Part shown: one piece after another, positions 24,041 to 36,119 of the stretch
Position numbering within the stretch: position 1 is the stretch's first letter
How the letters are laid out: each line of letters starts with the position of its first letter
Source of the DNA: Capsicum annuum
Taxonomy: Eukaryota; Streptophyta; Magnoliopsida; Solanales; Solanaceae
Reading direction: 5' to 3'
DNA: 64,000 bases
NCBI RefSeq assembly: GCF_002878395.1
Contig: NC_061115.1
Location: forward strand, 155,094,064 to 155,158,063
Translations under genes and position numbers: made by a program
Notes under the pieces: generated by a model
Told to the model about the DNA's origin: nothing
What the model saw: the letters and a program-made list of their open reading frames with translations, nothing else
The model's database searches: none

Positions 24041-25811
24041 AATGCAAAGGCCAAGGTTTGTCTACACTAGCAGTTACTGTAGAAAAATTTACTAAGTCCT
24101 CACAAACTTTGATTGTGGGATCGGGATTCATATGGAATCCTATGTTCAGAAAAACTTTTCAACCATACCAAATTCAACATTCTAAACTCTAAAATTAAAC
24201 ACCCCAAATTTTGGCCCTAGAAAATTTCTTGACCTCTAAGGTCACTGCCCAGACTATAACTCCTATGAATTGTAGGGTATCATTACAAGTCATAGGACTT
24301 CAATTGTAGCCAGACCAGAGTGTTTGGCTAAGTCTTTATATTGGTCATGATTATCACCTAACACATCATCAAGAACTATTTTGAGTGATATAGTGGTTCT
24401 CATAGACTAACCTGTAAGGGTACCTAAATATTACTGCCTTGACAATGACTACACCATATAAGTCATAATGTCTGAGTATAAGTTATGGGGTACAACTCAT
24501 AGTCAGACCAGTGTGCATACCCTATGATACTGCCCAGACTATGAGTCTAAGGGATGACTCATATCCAGTCACTATGAGCCATCAAGTGACCCGCAGCTAC
24601 TGGGCAGTCAATTTTCAAGATATTTTTTAAGGGCATTATAGTTATTTACCTTTTACTTTACATAGAACCCATGACCATAAAATACCTTTGGTGCATTATT
24701 TCCAATACATATCGGTCATAAATACTCTACCAAACTCTTTCGAATCCCTAAGGAAAGAACAAGCAAGGTTTCAAGAAATTGGCATCTAGAACTTTTAAGG
24801 GTTGATTTCTCTCCGTAAATCTTGATATCTCAGGCATGTTACTCTTTCCCAAATTTTATTTTATTAATATCATGTGTTTTAAAAGGTTTAGTTGTATGGA
24901 TTTGAATGTGGGTCTTCACATGGATTCAGGACTTTGAATGATTGATGCTTGAATTGTTTTTCCATGGATTTCATGAGTTGTTCATGCTTTAAATTAAATG
25001 TTTTGAGCAATGGGATGCATGCATGTGGGAATTAGAGCAGGGGTTGAGGTATTCCCCCAAATTGATATTTTGAACTTGGAAAATTATTTTGAATTATTGT
25101 GTTCTCGCAACCCACTTGCGTAAATGTCTTTGAATTGTGGAATTGTTGCTTATTTTGATTTATTCAATGATACTATTGCATTGCATAAATGGTTAAACAA
25201 TGAACATGGAATTTTAAGGCCTTATTGGCCATGTTTTGATTTAATGAACAAAGGAGTCTGAGGAATTATCCCAACATTGATTTTATAAACCAAAGGAGGT
25301 TGATGCATTCCTCCAACTTGATTTAATGAATAAAGAGGGTTTAGTCAGTCTGCCAAGTTAATAAAATCATAATGGCATAATTGTAAGCTTACAAAAGAAT
25401 GGTATGGTGATAACTGTGGTGTGCCTTAATCTATAATTCATTTGTTAATAAATAGGTTATGTGAAACTAGTTTTAATTGGTCATAATGGGGGTTATGTAG
25501 CAAAGCCATGAATATGGTGGTCCTAAAGGACTTACACTATATACTCAGATTTTCCGACGTAAGGGTTGGTCTTAATAATAGTGTGCATAATTTACACTAT
25601 TAATAAATTTGTATCCTTGATAGACATGGGGTTAGGGTATTCCCTGACCTTTTTTATACCTCCAGTGCATGCGGCTAACACGCACTGGGGCCCTTTCAGT
25701 AGGGGAATCTGAATCCATATAAACCATGGGTGCATTTTTTTTATGGTTGAGTTACATAGTCCAGCACAATGTTTCACTATCATTCTAAACCTTATTCCTT
25801 TCCCCAGCATC

Positions 25812-25848
<37 letters not shown>

Positions 25849-26386
25849 TAAATGTGAACATATACATTGGGTTTAAAGTTGAATTTTTCACTGGCATTAC
25901 TTTATCCTTATCTTGAGCTATATGTTAATGCTTCACACACTAGCCATCTCTAGATGATATATCTCCACATGATGTAGGCACCAGAGATATTTTTACTTTT
26001 CCTAAACAGTGATAGGATTTTAAGGTATCAGTAGTTAACTTAAAGTGGTGAGCTTCAATTCTCTATAATAGCTTTATTTCATGGTTTTGCTATTCTCTTA
26101 TGTCATGGACTATTCATATGGTTTCTTTGGCTATCGTTGGGGGCATGTACAGACTTAGAGTATATTTTATTTTTATCATAAAGGCTTTATGGATTACTCG
26201 GACTTGGAATTATAGTTGATATTCTTAGGCTCCTTGGAGCTTATATTGGATCTATCTTATTATATGTTCAGAACTCATCAGCTAATATTTGTATTTTATT
26301 TTGTTTGTCTAGGCAAAGTGTGTTACTTTTGTCCTTAATGAACTTGAAATACCCGTTGCAGCCAATCCCTGGATTAGGTTGTAACA
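24041..26386 (+). repeat. 5' LTR of element E (left border approximate)
   Basis: The right border is clear: GGTTGTAACA ends at 26386 and a primer-binding site follows. The body has the layout of the other long LTRs: a block of repeated 'tgcccagactatgagtc'-type words (24235-24605), then a region near 24780-24840 with the 'ttgatttctctccgtaaatc' leader word, then AT-rich sequence. The left end is a guess. A (TA)n microsatellite lies inside at 25811-25845. Confidence 0.65.
25811..25845. repeat. (TA)n microsatellite
   Basis: A pure run of about 17 TA dinucleotides inside the LTR of element E. Likely length-polymorphic. Confidence 0.95.
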
Positions 26387-26388
26387 AT

Positions 26389-26403
26389 GTTTGTATCGAA
26401 GCC
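26389..26403 (+). promoter_or_regulatory. Primer-binding site of element E (initiator tRNA-Met)
   Basis: GTTTGTATCGAAGCC follows the LTR end and matches TTGGTATCAGAGCC with substitutions. It confirms that 26386 is the end of a 5' LTR. Confidence 0.7.
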
Positions 26404-26589
26404 TAGGTTTTGTGTTATTGGATGTCCACAAAGCCATGTCAGGTAGAGTCACTTTGATGGGTATGCAACATGCAACACTTATAAGAGAGAGGCTATAAGG
26501 AATTTAGGAATGTTTTCCTTTCTTGCATCCTGTTTTTGGACCTTAGAGTCTAAGGTCTTGAAAACTCTCGAACTTCTACTTAATCGCAT

Positions 26590-28170
26590 TTTAGATAATG
26601 CTTTCTCGAAGATTAGATGCTCATAGGGACTCTTCCATCCCTTTTATGGACAATGTTGAGTGGGACTCTTTCCACTCATGGGGTACAAATTTGGTCTAGG
26701 GTCCCTGCTTTTGAATGCTTTCGTAGAGTTCCCCGATCCCAACTGATTCTTCTCTACTGACACTTATGCTCAGTTGCCTCAGGGAGATATTTCTAATGTC
26801 GAGTTCCACTATTCTATTCATCTTATAACCTAGATAGTTACCTCTCTATCATGCAAGTGTGATCTTAATAGTGGAATAACAAATCACAAAAAGGTGAGGG
26901 ATAGGTACACTAAGAAGTTCAAATATTTAAAGCAAAGGAAGGGTTAGAGAGATAGTGGTAGAGATAGCAGGTAGTAGCCTAAGAAGAAAAATAAGGGGAG
27001 TTCCCATGCGACTATTAGTAATCCTTACCTTAGGTCTTCTGGTGATTATTGCTCATAGGTCAACTATGGGTTTAACGAATAGTGAGCCTAATTTTAGGAC
27101 AGTGGAGCTCAGTCAAACCCACCCTATCTTCCCTGTAGGTTTTATGGTCAATTACATTAAGGCCAGTATGACGAGGGAAGGAATTAGTGTTATAGGTGTG
27201 GTCTGCTTGGTCACATACAGCGGTAGTTCCCTTCAAGGGTTGCTACTGGGACAATAAGTTTCTAGTTGCTACTTCAATTTTTGAACGAAAGAGCTCTACC
27301 CCTGATATTAGCATTGGTCAGAGTCATCTTTATGACCTTGTAACCTGCTAGGACTTAGAGGCCTCTCCTAAGGTCGTTACTGGTATGCTAAAACTTTTCT
27401 CCCATGATGTGTATTGCTTTCTTGATCTGGGGTATACCCTTTCTTATGTGACCTCTTATGTTGCTATTTATTTTGGTTTGGGTCTAAAGTTTATTCCTGA
27501 TCTCTTTTCTGTGCCTACCTGGTGTGTGACTCAGTTGTGTCTAGAAGAGTCTATAAATATTATGTGGTATCTATCTATGATAGGGAGACATTAGTGGATT
27601 TGATATAGTTAAAATGTTAGATTTTGATGTTATCTTAGGTATGGATTGACACCATTCGTGCTATATATCTCTTGATTGTAGGACCTAAAGAGTCAGTTTT
27701 AAATTCCCCAATGAACTAAGTATTGAGTGGGTAGGGAGTTCCCTAGTTCCTAAGGGAAGTTTTATTTCGTATCTTAGAGCCCAAAAATTGATTTTCAAAG
27801 GGTGACTATATCATCTAGTTTAGGTTAAGGACTCAAATTATTAGGGCCCTTCTTTGCAATCTATCCCTATAGTCAATGAGTTATCCAAAGATTTTTCTGA
27901 TAATCTTTCTGCTATTCCTCCTAATAGGGAAATTGATTTTATTATTAATTTTCCTCCGAACACCGGTCCTATCACGATCCCTCCCTATAGATTAGTTTTG
28001 GATGGGTTGAAAAAACTTAAGGAGCAATTAAAGAACCTTCTTGATATATGTCTTATCCGCTCTAGTATTTCTCCGTAGGGTGATCCTGTTCTCTTATTGT
28101 ATAAGAAAAGTTGTTCCCTTTAGATATGTTATATATAGGTTATCGGCAGTCGAATAAGAAATTTAGGGTG
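26590..28170 (+). pseudogene. Element E: gag, protease and N-terminal RT, broken and truncated
   Basis: A gag zinc-knuckle trace CYRCGLLGHIQR is near 27195-27235. The protease trace GYTLSYVTSYVA (27430-27465) takes the place of the usual DPGSTYSYVSSYFA, and FDVILGMD follows near 27625. The RT starts at 27854 with IVNELSKDFSDNLSAIPPN, REIDFIINFPPNTGPITIPP and LKEQLKNLLDICLIRSSISP, then ends at a YRQSNKK trace near 28150. Everything downstream (RT catalytic core, RNase H, integrase, 3' LTR) is missing. Stops are frequent. Confidence 0.8.
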
Positions 28171-30100
28171 GCCTCATTATGGAGTGGACTAGTATGTTAT
28201 GCTAGGTACTTCGTTAGTGGTGCATGATATTTCTTGACCGTAAGATTTAACTGTAGATGTTGACTAGGGGAGGAATGTTAGCTTGAGGGTAGCGATGCAA
28301 GAATTGCAAAAGTAAATTGATAGAATTGATAAGATATGTAGAAAAGGTTAGGTTGATAACTTGGGAAATATTAGAGTAGGTAATTGTGATGTATACAAGA
28401 AGTTTAGTATTAGAGCCAAGATTTGGGGTCAAGTCATTTGGTAAATAAAAGAATTAGGTTTATAAGAATATGTTGGACTATAGGTAGTATCTCGTTAGAT
28501 GAGGTTTTATGTATGTAAGTTCCTAGTGTACCTAGTTTATGTACACAATGATACCACACGATGGGGAGTGTTGTGCAAATAGGTTTAGTAAGAGAGTATG
28601 TCTGCAAGGATAGGATGGTGAACTAAGGATGATCATGAATTTTCTCATGATTTTAAGTTTTAGGGAAGAGTAGTAGTGAATCTACTCATATTCTAGAGAT
28701 TCCCTCTTATTTCGGTTAAGATGGTATTCTACCAATATTGTACATATTCTAGAGTGGCTATGCCTAAGGTTAACATTCTCTATGCCATATATGTCCATGC
28801 TCTAACCCCTAACCTAGAAGCGATGATGATTCTCAGAAATCCAATTTTCTAAATATTTAAGCTCTATGTTATGATGCTCATGAACCCATAAGATCATGTC
28901 TGACTTTATGTTTAGCTCAAAGGAACTATACATTCTACTTGCTATCGGTTAATTTTATGTCCCTTCTTAGGACAAAGTGATGTTGTATATGCAAGCTCAC
29001 GACCATTCTCAGTTCGTAGAAGAAGAGGCAGTAGTTTCAAGCAATATTCCTCATCTTATTTCTTGAACATATATAAGTCTCAGCTTCATGATATATGACC
29101 CATGATATCTCCACTCGTCTTTTTCACAATACCAGTCTGAAGAACTTACGGTATGTTATGCTTATGCCAGAATAACCCTCTATTTATGTTCTACGTGGTT
29201 GCTACGAAGTATTTTGTGCCTATTGTACCGTGTTTCATTTCATGGGTCTCACTCTTGTAGTCTGCCTAGTAAAAGACATGATTGAGGAGTAACCCTTCTA
29301 TTCTTTATTTTTGTACTCTAGTTCCGTAGTGACCCTTCTTCTGGGAGTATGGTAGTGACTCTTAAAGTTTAGTTATGGAATAGATAATGGAGTGGATGTT
29401 CTTGACGTGACATGTATGGGGGTGATTCTTAGGCTAGGTCCATAGATGTAGGTGGGAGAGTAAGATAAACTCTTGTAGCTGAATTATTTAAGAAGGCAAG
29501 ATGTGGTGAAACCTTTGTGATAGTGATTAAAGTTTGGAAATCCTTGAAGTGGGTGTAGAAAATATAGGTGTGGATGTTGTGACTGATAGATACACAAAAG
29601 ATAGTGTTATGTGATTAGTATCCTTGATTTATGACTGGAGGATGCTGAATTATAATGATAACATGGAGTTATGTTATTGGACAAATGTAATGTATAGGGT
29701 CCTATATCTTAGGCTAGCACCTTTAACTCTGAGTTAGCATTCAACATGGAAGAAATATGTGGTTATACTCTAACTCTTATGGTTGTGTGTTGGTCTCACG
29801 AAGAAATTAGGAGATTAAAATAGTGGAGTATTGTATTCATAGCTGAACACATAGTTTTGAAGCATGGTTATATTTAAAAGGCTTTAGGTGTGTCATTTGG
29901 GGTGGTAGATCTCTGTGGGAGGTTGAAAAGGACACGAAGTCCAAATATCCATTCTTGTTTCTTGGTTTGGATAATAATGCTTATGGTTGCATATTCCTTA
30001 ATAGCCATGTTTTCTGTCTTAGTTAACTGATAATATCATGTATTTTTATCGTTTATACAGATTCTTTCTAGGACTAAATCATCGGTCATCCTATCTTGGT
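28171..30100. other. Unassigned intergenic sequence
   Basis: About 1.9 kb after the truncation of element E without convincing coding potential on either strand. Open frames are short (61 codons at most) and carry no motif I recognise. It could be decayed retrotransposon interior. Confidence 0.4.
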
Positions 30101-30399
30101 CTCTACTATTTCAGATATTTCTGGCTCTTTAAAATGGTTTATGAATATGGGTGGTTAGTCATCCTTTAGAGATTTAACATAAGATTCAGGAGTATCAATA
30201 TATGTATCTTCATTACCTAGTATATATTAATCGACATGATAGTTATCACCAACTTCTGAGCATACATCAAGATGATCAATATTGGTTGAGTGATCTTGGT
30301 CCTCCTCAGGGTCAAATCCATAGAATTCATCGACGGTTTTTAGAAATTACCTAATAGGGCCATTACGAATAGGTTGCTAAGGAATGAAATCTACAGTTT

Positions 30400-32130
30400 C
30401 TTCTTTATAAAGCATTGGGACAACCTAATCTAGTATGATTAGTCCATCTTTGGAGAAGACATATGGAAATAACCATTCATCACTAACAAGACCTCTTTTG
30501 ATAGATTTCATGTCTTCATCTAGTGGATCTTGACGTTTGATATCTAGTTCATCATTTGGGATTATAAGGTCTAGACCTGAGCAGATGGGATCACATCATA
30601 GGGCAACATTCTTTCAGGCCATATTATCAGCATCATATCGAACTTAACTAAAGTCTTTCATCCTTTTGACCATGTCTCATGCCATCTTGTCTCACCTTTG
30701 GGCTTCCATGGCATCCTTTATTTCCTATCAATATTTGGCAATATCAAACTCTGGTTTATCTTTTGGAGCTAAAGTGAATAATATGGACAAGGATGAATAA
30801 GATGGGTAAGTGGAAAAGGGTTTGCCTAATCTCCATAGAGGGTATATTTATTGAAATATTGTGAAATTTTAGGTACGTCATAGGTTAGTATAGTCGTATT
30901 TTAGAATATGAATTTGTTCTATAAGTAAAGCCATTTATATTTGTCATTTGTCAACAAAGTGAAGAATTGATGTCCCTAGTGGGAATTTATTAAGCTTAAT
31001 AGTCTGAAGCCTATTTCTACTGCTCTAGTATGTTTGGCAGGTTTGGTGAGAGCTCGATCATCTTTGATAGGATAACATATGGTGGTTTTGGATCATGGGT
31101 TCGAATGTTGGATTTGGTGGGAAGATATAGCTGGGACTGTAGCTTGTTGAAGATATCATGAAGAGTTGAAGTTCAGGATTATTTTTAGTTTGGGTGGTTT
31201 TATTTCATTATGGAGTGATAGAGATATCCTTTTTGCACATGTTACAATTGCAACGTATTCTCCATGGACAGTGTCTCGAGAAAGGACATTTATGTCGTAT
31301 ATTATAGCGACCCTCATAATTTAAGTACTTAACTCAATTATGCTCATACATAAAGCTATCAAAAAACTAGAAGAGAGTTTTTGGGTTGTCAACATATGTG
31401 AGGTCATCAAAAGTTTGGTACATATAGATAGAGAAGGTCATTTGCAGAGGATTTCTGAGATAAGAGTAGTCAAAATTGATGGTGAAAACGTTGTCATTTC
31501 TTTTTGCAAAGGTTGGTTCAGTGGATTGGAGAGGTTGAGGATCGTCTCTGAACTTCTCATAATTTGTGACACATAAATCTGGGAGTACTTTGACAAGTTC
31601 ATATCTAGGGATTTGTCTTGGGATCTTGGTACACGAAGTCGTTCCATTGGTGGAATCTATGTTTAGAAACAAAGTATTTTTACCACCTTTAAGGGGCAGA
31701 TCTATGGCATGGTTCTAGATCCACCAAACTACCTGGTAGAGGAGAATTGCTTGGATAGCATCTCTAGCTTGTGGTGATTAAATAATTTGGACCTATATCT
31801 TCAATGGCTCCATCAAATACGAATTAGAGATGGGCATGTTGAAGTTTCAAAATATAGTGAAAAAGGTCGTCTCGGCGTTTAGTGTGATTTCTCAGGTACC
31901 CAAATTTATGTGCTAGTATTCGTTGTTTTAGTTATCAAGAAGGGAAAGGACTGCCACTACTAGGTGGCCCTTTGTTTTATGATACATCAATGCTTCCCTA
32001 ATAGCACCAAAATGGATATGAGTGAAGCCTTGGGTATTCTACTATTGCAAAAAATCTTCTGGTATTTTCAGAGTGATGAACTATTCCTCCTGAGTTGCAA
32101 GCATAATGTGCTAGTAATGTTTTGATGCTT
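30400..32130 (-). pseudogene. Endogenous pararetrovirus-like remnant (movement-protein-like and capsid-region-like parts)
   Basis: On the minus strand a heavily broken polyprotein can be followed. First (about 32110-31685) comes a segment with HFGAI, a LLD aspartate word near 31930 and a RNHAIDLP-like end; this pattern recalls the 30K-type viral movement protein domain of plant pararetroviruses (Caulimoviridae), which carries viruses between cells. Next is a stretch (31672-31367) with the words RYELVKVLPD and TNYEKFRDDPQP. Further on (about 30770-30430) are Lys/Glu-rich helical words such as EIKDAMEAQR and a D/E-rich part (DPLDEDMKSIKRGLVSDEW), where a capsid region would be expected. Stops and frameshifts are everywhere; no infectious product is possible. 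The family assignment is from pattern memory only. The plus-strand open frame at 31340-31576 is its shadow. Confidence 0.5.
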
Positions 32131-32424
32131 CAATGTATTATATAAATATTTTTGGTTTTTGTTGTACAAAAGAATGGATCTCCATCCACGGGTTACATGC
32201 CTTCTTTATAAAGGATTAGTAGGGGTTTAGTAGAGGTAGATCTGTCGTGGATATTTTTTGGTCTAGTGGTAGCACATCTACTCGTACATATAGTCATATT
32301 TACATGGCAATGTTTTACAAAGGGTATAAGAGGATAGAGATTTTCATAGAGTAGACATACTTGAAGAAGACTGTAAAGACTTTGATAGACATAATTTTAT
32401 GTTTTTTGGGACTATAAAGACTCT
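32131..32424. other. Sequence upstream of the pararetrovirus-like remnant, left flank of element F
   Basis: No recognisable coding on either strand. It continued, before F inserted, into 42148 onward (target ATATA). Confidence 0.4.
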
Positions 32425-32429
32425 ATATA
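32425..32429. repeat. Target-site duplication of element F, left copy
   Basis: ATATA immediately left of the 5' LTR, identical to 42143-42147 right of the 3' LTR. A 5-bp duplication is standard for Gypsy integration. Confidence 0.9.
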
Positions 32430-34972
32430 TGTAATACCCCATACTTTTTCTTGCTAATTTCATCTCATAAATGTCTAGTATTAGCTTCTAAATTGAATGA
32501 TGGTTATTTCATAAGGAATTTACATGATTTTCACTTTCTGTCATATGGGAAATTCGATAAGTTTTTCATCGATATAAGATTCGCCCAAATACGATAACCG
32601 GGTTAGAAGTTACGACTATTTTAAGTTCCCATCGTAAAACAACGCCATATTAGTTAGTGGCGCACTTCACCACAAGAGAAAATGATATTTGGCAAATTTT
32701 AGTAGGGATCTGCAATTATGGCGTATCGCGCCAGGGCCCAAATTCAGAATTGTCCTTCTCCAGTGTCTTAGCGTGAATTCCTCTACGTTGCGCCAAAGTT
32801 CCAAGTCGAAAAAGAAGGGGCAACGCGATGGCTCCGCATTGCATCATCCCTCAATTTCCCAATTGTCAAAATCCAGTGATACGATGCGATAGCGCTGCAT
32901 CGTGCCAAAGGTCCAATTCAGGAAATTTTATTGAAATTAAATGATCCATCCAGGGTTAAAAGGGTCAACTTCCCAATCCTATTTAAGCCCTTTAACACGT
33001 GATTCAGCCATTTTTCACCTAAAATACACTCTCTTCTCTCAAAAACCTCTTAAGAACAAGCTAGGGTTTTCATAGAAGATCTAATTCCAAGAAAGTTTCT
33101 CCGTCAATCTTCACAAAATCACGAACTAAGGTATGCATAGTGTTCATTCATAGACTCCTTTCATCCATGAAGCCCAAGAATTCCTTTTCTAAATCCAAGT
33201 TTATGGATTTTCTTATGAATTTCATGATTGGGATGCTCTTGTTCATGTGGATAGTGAGAAATTGAATTCTAGTCCATGTTGGGTGATAAATTCTATGTGG
33301 GTTACATTATTATACATATAGATTCATGCAAACCTATGATTAAACCCTTGAATGATGAAATTAGAATTGAACCATGATGTTTATATGTACTATGCCTATA
33401 ATATATTTGATTAAATGCCTAGATGAAGGAAAAGTGCCTAACTAGCATGATACCATGAAATCCCCATGTATGTACAAGTTTTGCCTATCACATGTTTTGA
33501 TGAAATGCTTCTATAAATATATTATGGATTATGATATTAGTTATATGTTCAAGTAAGTTATGCTTGGTCAGTTTCCTTCTATCGAGTCCTAGGGGTACTC
33601 GTACCCAAAACATTAGTTGTGTTCCTAGAGCCATGTCATGTTTTCACGATACTCTCAGTCAAGCTATGAATCCTTCGATTTCAGACAGTCTTATGACTTA
33701 GGAAAATCTCCATGATCTCATGACCTCAGTTAGTTGTAAGATATCAGCAGTATTCCATCAGTCAATGGAATTCAAAAATTCAGCTCATGTTCAATTCAGT
33801 AAATCATGTTCTGTGTCGATTTAGATGGGAGTAGAAATTAGCACTGAGTGAACCCAAGGATGGGAACACATACTATCAGATGAGGGTATGATCCTTAGCA
33901 GTCATCCTTTCATTCAAAAACTATTTAGCCAGCACAGATTGAGACCTCAACACTGTCGATGAGGGTTGATGAGGTGGATAAGCACTGACAGATAAGGGCC
34001 CCACCGTTCTTGTATAGGGGACACTATCAAATAAGCGTCGCCTACAGCTTGTCCTTACCGGTGGCGCGGTATTAACACCCTTCTAATTGGGGTTACAGAT
34101 TGGACCCCAACTCAGCCATAATGGTGTATCAGGGGCATGTTGGTTAGATAACTATTTCCCATAGTTTTATGTTATAGAATCAGGACTGTCAGATATAGTC
34201 AATCAGTGTCAGTAATAGAACTCAGATAGTTCTTCAAATTTCAGGACTGTTAGATACAGTCAGCTTGGATACAATACATAACTCAGATAGTTCCATTAGA
34301 TTCAGGACTGTCAGAAAAAGTCACTCATGTTATCAGTTATATTCAAATTCTGTAATCATGTTATCACAGTATTAGTGTCAGTTGTTATGTCTCATGCATG
34401 TATTCTCACGCTCATGATAGTTAGTCAGTTATTATTATTGTTCATGTATATGAACCCCATGCATTCAGCCTACCTCACATGCATACCAGTACATTCAAAG
34501 TACTGAAACATTTGCTCTATGGTGTCTTATTCCATAGGATAAGAGACACGAGCTCCAGAGCAACAGAAGATTCCAGATATCCGCAGACAGAGTTAGAAGT
34601 GAGTCCTCGTCTTTTAAGGACATGATTATTTCCCTATTATCTCATTAATCAGTTTATTAGTTAGAGTTAGTTGGGGACTTGTCCCATCAACTCCTTACTC
34701 AAATAGTTCATTCAGTCAGAGACTTTCTAGACTATCATGTTTCATACTTCAGTATTTTTAGTTTTGTTTTGGGTATTCTATTATCCAACATAGATGTTAT
34801 AGCATTCAGTTCATGTTCAGTATTGAACCTTAGGGCCTTTTAGTTCATGTTTCCGTATTATAAAGTATTTTATGTAGTATACAGGTACAGATATCAGTCA
34901 TAGGTTAGCTTATGGTCCTTCAGGATCATGAGCACCATGTAGCATTCTGGGTACCAGATTTGGGGCGTTACA
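32430..34972 (+). repeat. 5' LTR of element F (2,543 bp)
   Basis: Starts TGTAATACCCCATACTTTTT and ends GGGGCGTTACA. A CpG hairpin block is at 32630-32910, a TATA-like TATTTAAG at 32980 and the 'gactgtcagata' repeats at 34185-34325. Confidence 0.95.
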
Positions 34973-34974
34973 AA

Positions 34975-34984
34975 CTTGGTATCA
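34975..34984 (+). promoter_or_regulatory. Primer-binding site of element F, truncated
   Basis: Only CTTGGTATCAG of the expected CTTGGTATCAGAGCC remains. It runs straight into gag sequence (CCCCCCAGCTCGAAG). Compared with element A, about 240 bp of leader plus the gag start were deleted. Confidence 0.8.
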
Positions 34985-34989
34985 GCCCC

Positions 34990-36060
34990 CCAGCTCGAAG
35001 ATCCTTTGGGCGATCATGTTTATCATGCGGAGTCCAGGTCTGTATTCACTACTCTTGCTCAGTCAGTTGCCACTCAAAATGAATGGAAAGTAGTCATTCT
35101 AACCAACCCAGTGGCCAACTTAACCGCAGCTAGGATTTGGGACTTCACCCAAATGAATCCATCATCTTCCTTGGGTCAAAGGTAGATGAGGACCCTCAGG
35201 ATTTCATTGATCAAGCTCAGAAGGTGACAGATATCATGGGGATAACTACTATTGAGAGTGCTAAGCTAGCTGCATATCAGTTGCAGGGTATGGGTCATAC
35301 TTGGTTCAAATAATAGAAGTCAGAGAGGTCAGATGATGCAGGTCCTACAGAGTGGGAGAAGTTTTTCACTGCATTCTTAAAGAGATTCTTTCCCCAAGAT
35401 CTTAGAGAAGCTAAGGTGGTAGAATTCATCAACCTCAGGTAGGAAAATATGACAGTGAAAGAGTATTCTCTTAAGTTTACTCAATTAACCAGATATGTCC
35501 GTCATGTGGTTGCAGACAGCAGAGCCAAGATAAGTAAGTTCTCTTTAGGTGTAAATGATAGCGTGGTAAATAATTCCATATCTGCCATGCTGAACAATGA
35601 CATGACTTTATCCAGGCTTATGACTCATGCTCAGTATATAGAGGAGTAGAAGATTAAGCAGAGGGAGAAGCAGAATAAGAGAGCAAAGATAGGCAGTTTC
35701 AACTTTTCTTAGCCTAAATTAGAAGGAGGAAACCATTCCCAGTTTCATCCTAAGTCATCATTTCTATCCCCTTTTTCATCTAGTGCTCCAGTTCCTAAGT
35801 TCAGGGAGGGTAACAGAGATAGAGTGCCAGGCTCTAAGTCTTAGGGAAGCGTTAGTAATACCCGAACTAATCCCCTATGTCAGACTGGTGGTAAGAACCA
35901 CAAGGGTGCTTGCAGAGCTGGTAGCGATGCCTATTTCTGTTGTGGCAAGCCAGGCCACAGAGTCAGAGACTGCCCTCAGTCAGGTTATCTGAGTCATCTC
36001 TGCTCTTCATCTCAGTCCAGCCGCTCGAATTAGTAGGGTTCCACCACCAGTGCTACAAGT
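34990..36060 (+). pseudogene. gag of element F, broken
   Basis: The gag start is missing because of the deletion at the primer site. Readable words include FTTLAQSVATQNEWK and AARIWDFTQMNPSS (35040-35160), then after a frameshift ESAKLAAYQLQGMGHTWFK (about 35255-35310), and EYSLKFTQLTRYVRHVVADS (35462-35520) followed by LSRLMTHAQYIEE up to a stop at 35647. The zinc knuckle near 35930-35975 reads YFCCGKPGHRVRDC, so the first Cys is Tyr as in element A. The tail continues toward the protease near 36120. Confidence 0.9.
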
Positions 36061-36119
36061 GGGCAATACCTAAATTATCTCTATACTCTTCAGTCCTGAC
36101 AAGATCAAGAAAATTTTCC

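Noticed and set aside
31340..31576. 78-codon plus-strand frame
   Set aside because: It is the shadow of the better minus-strand reading of the pararetrovirus-like remnant.
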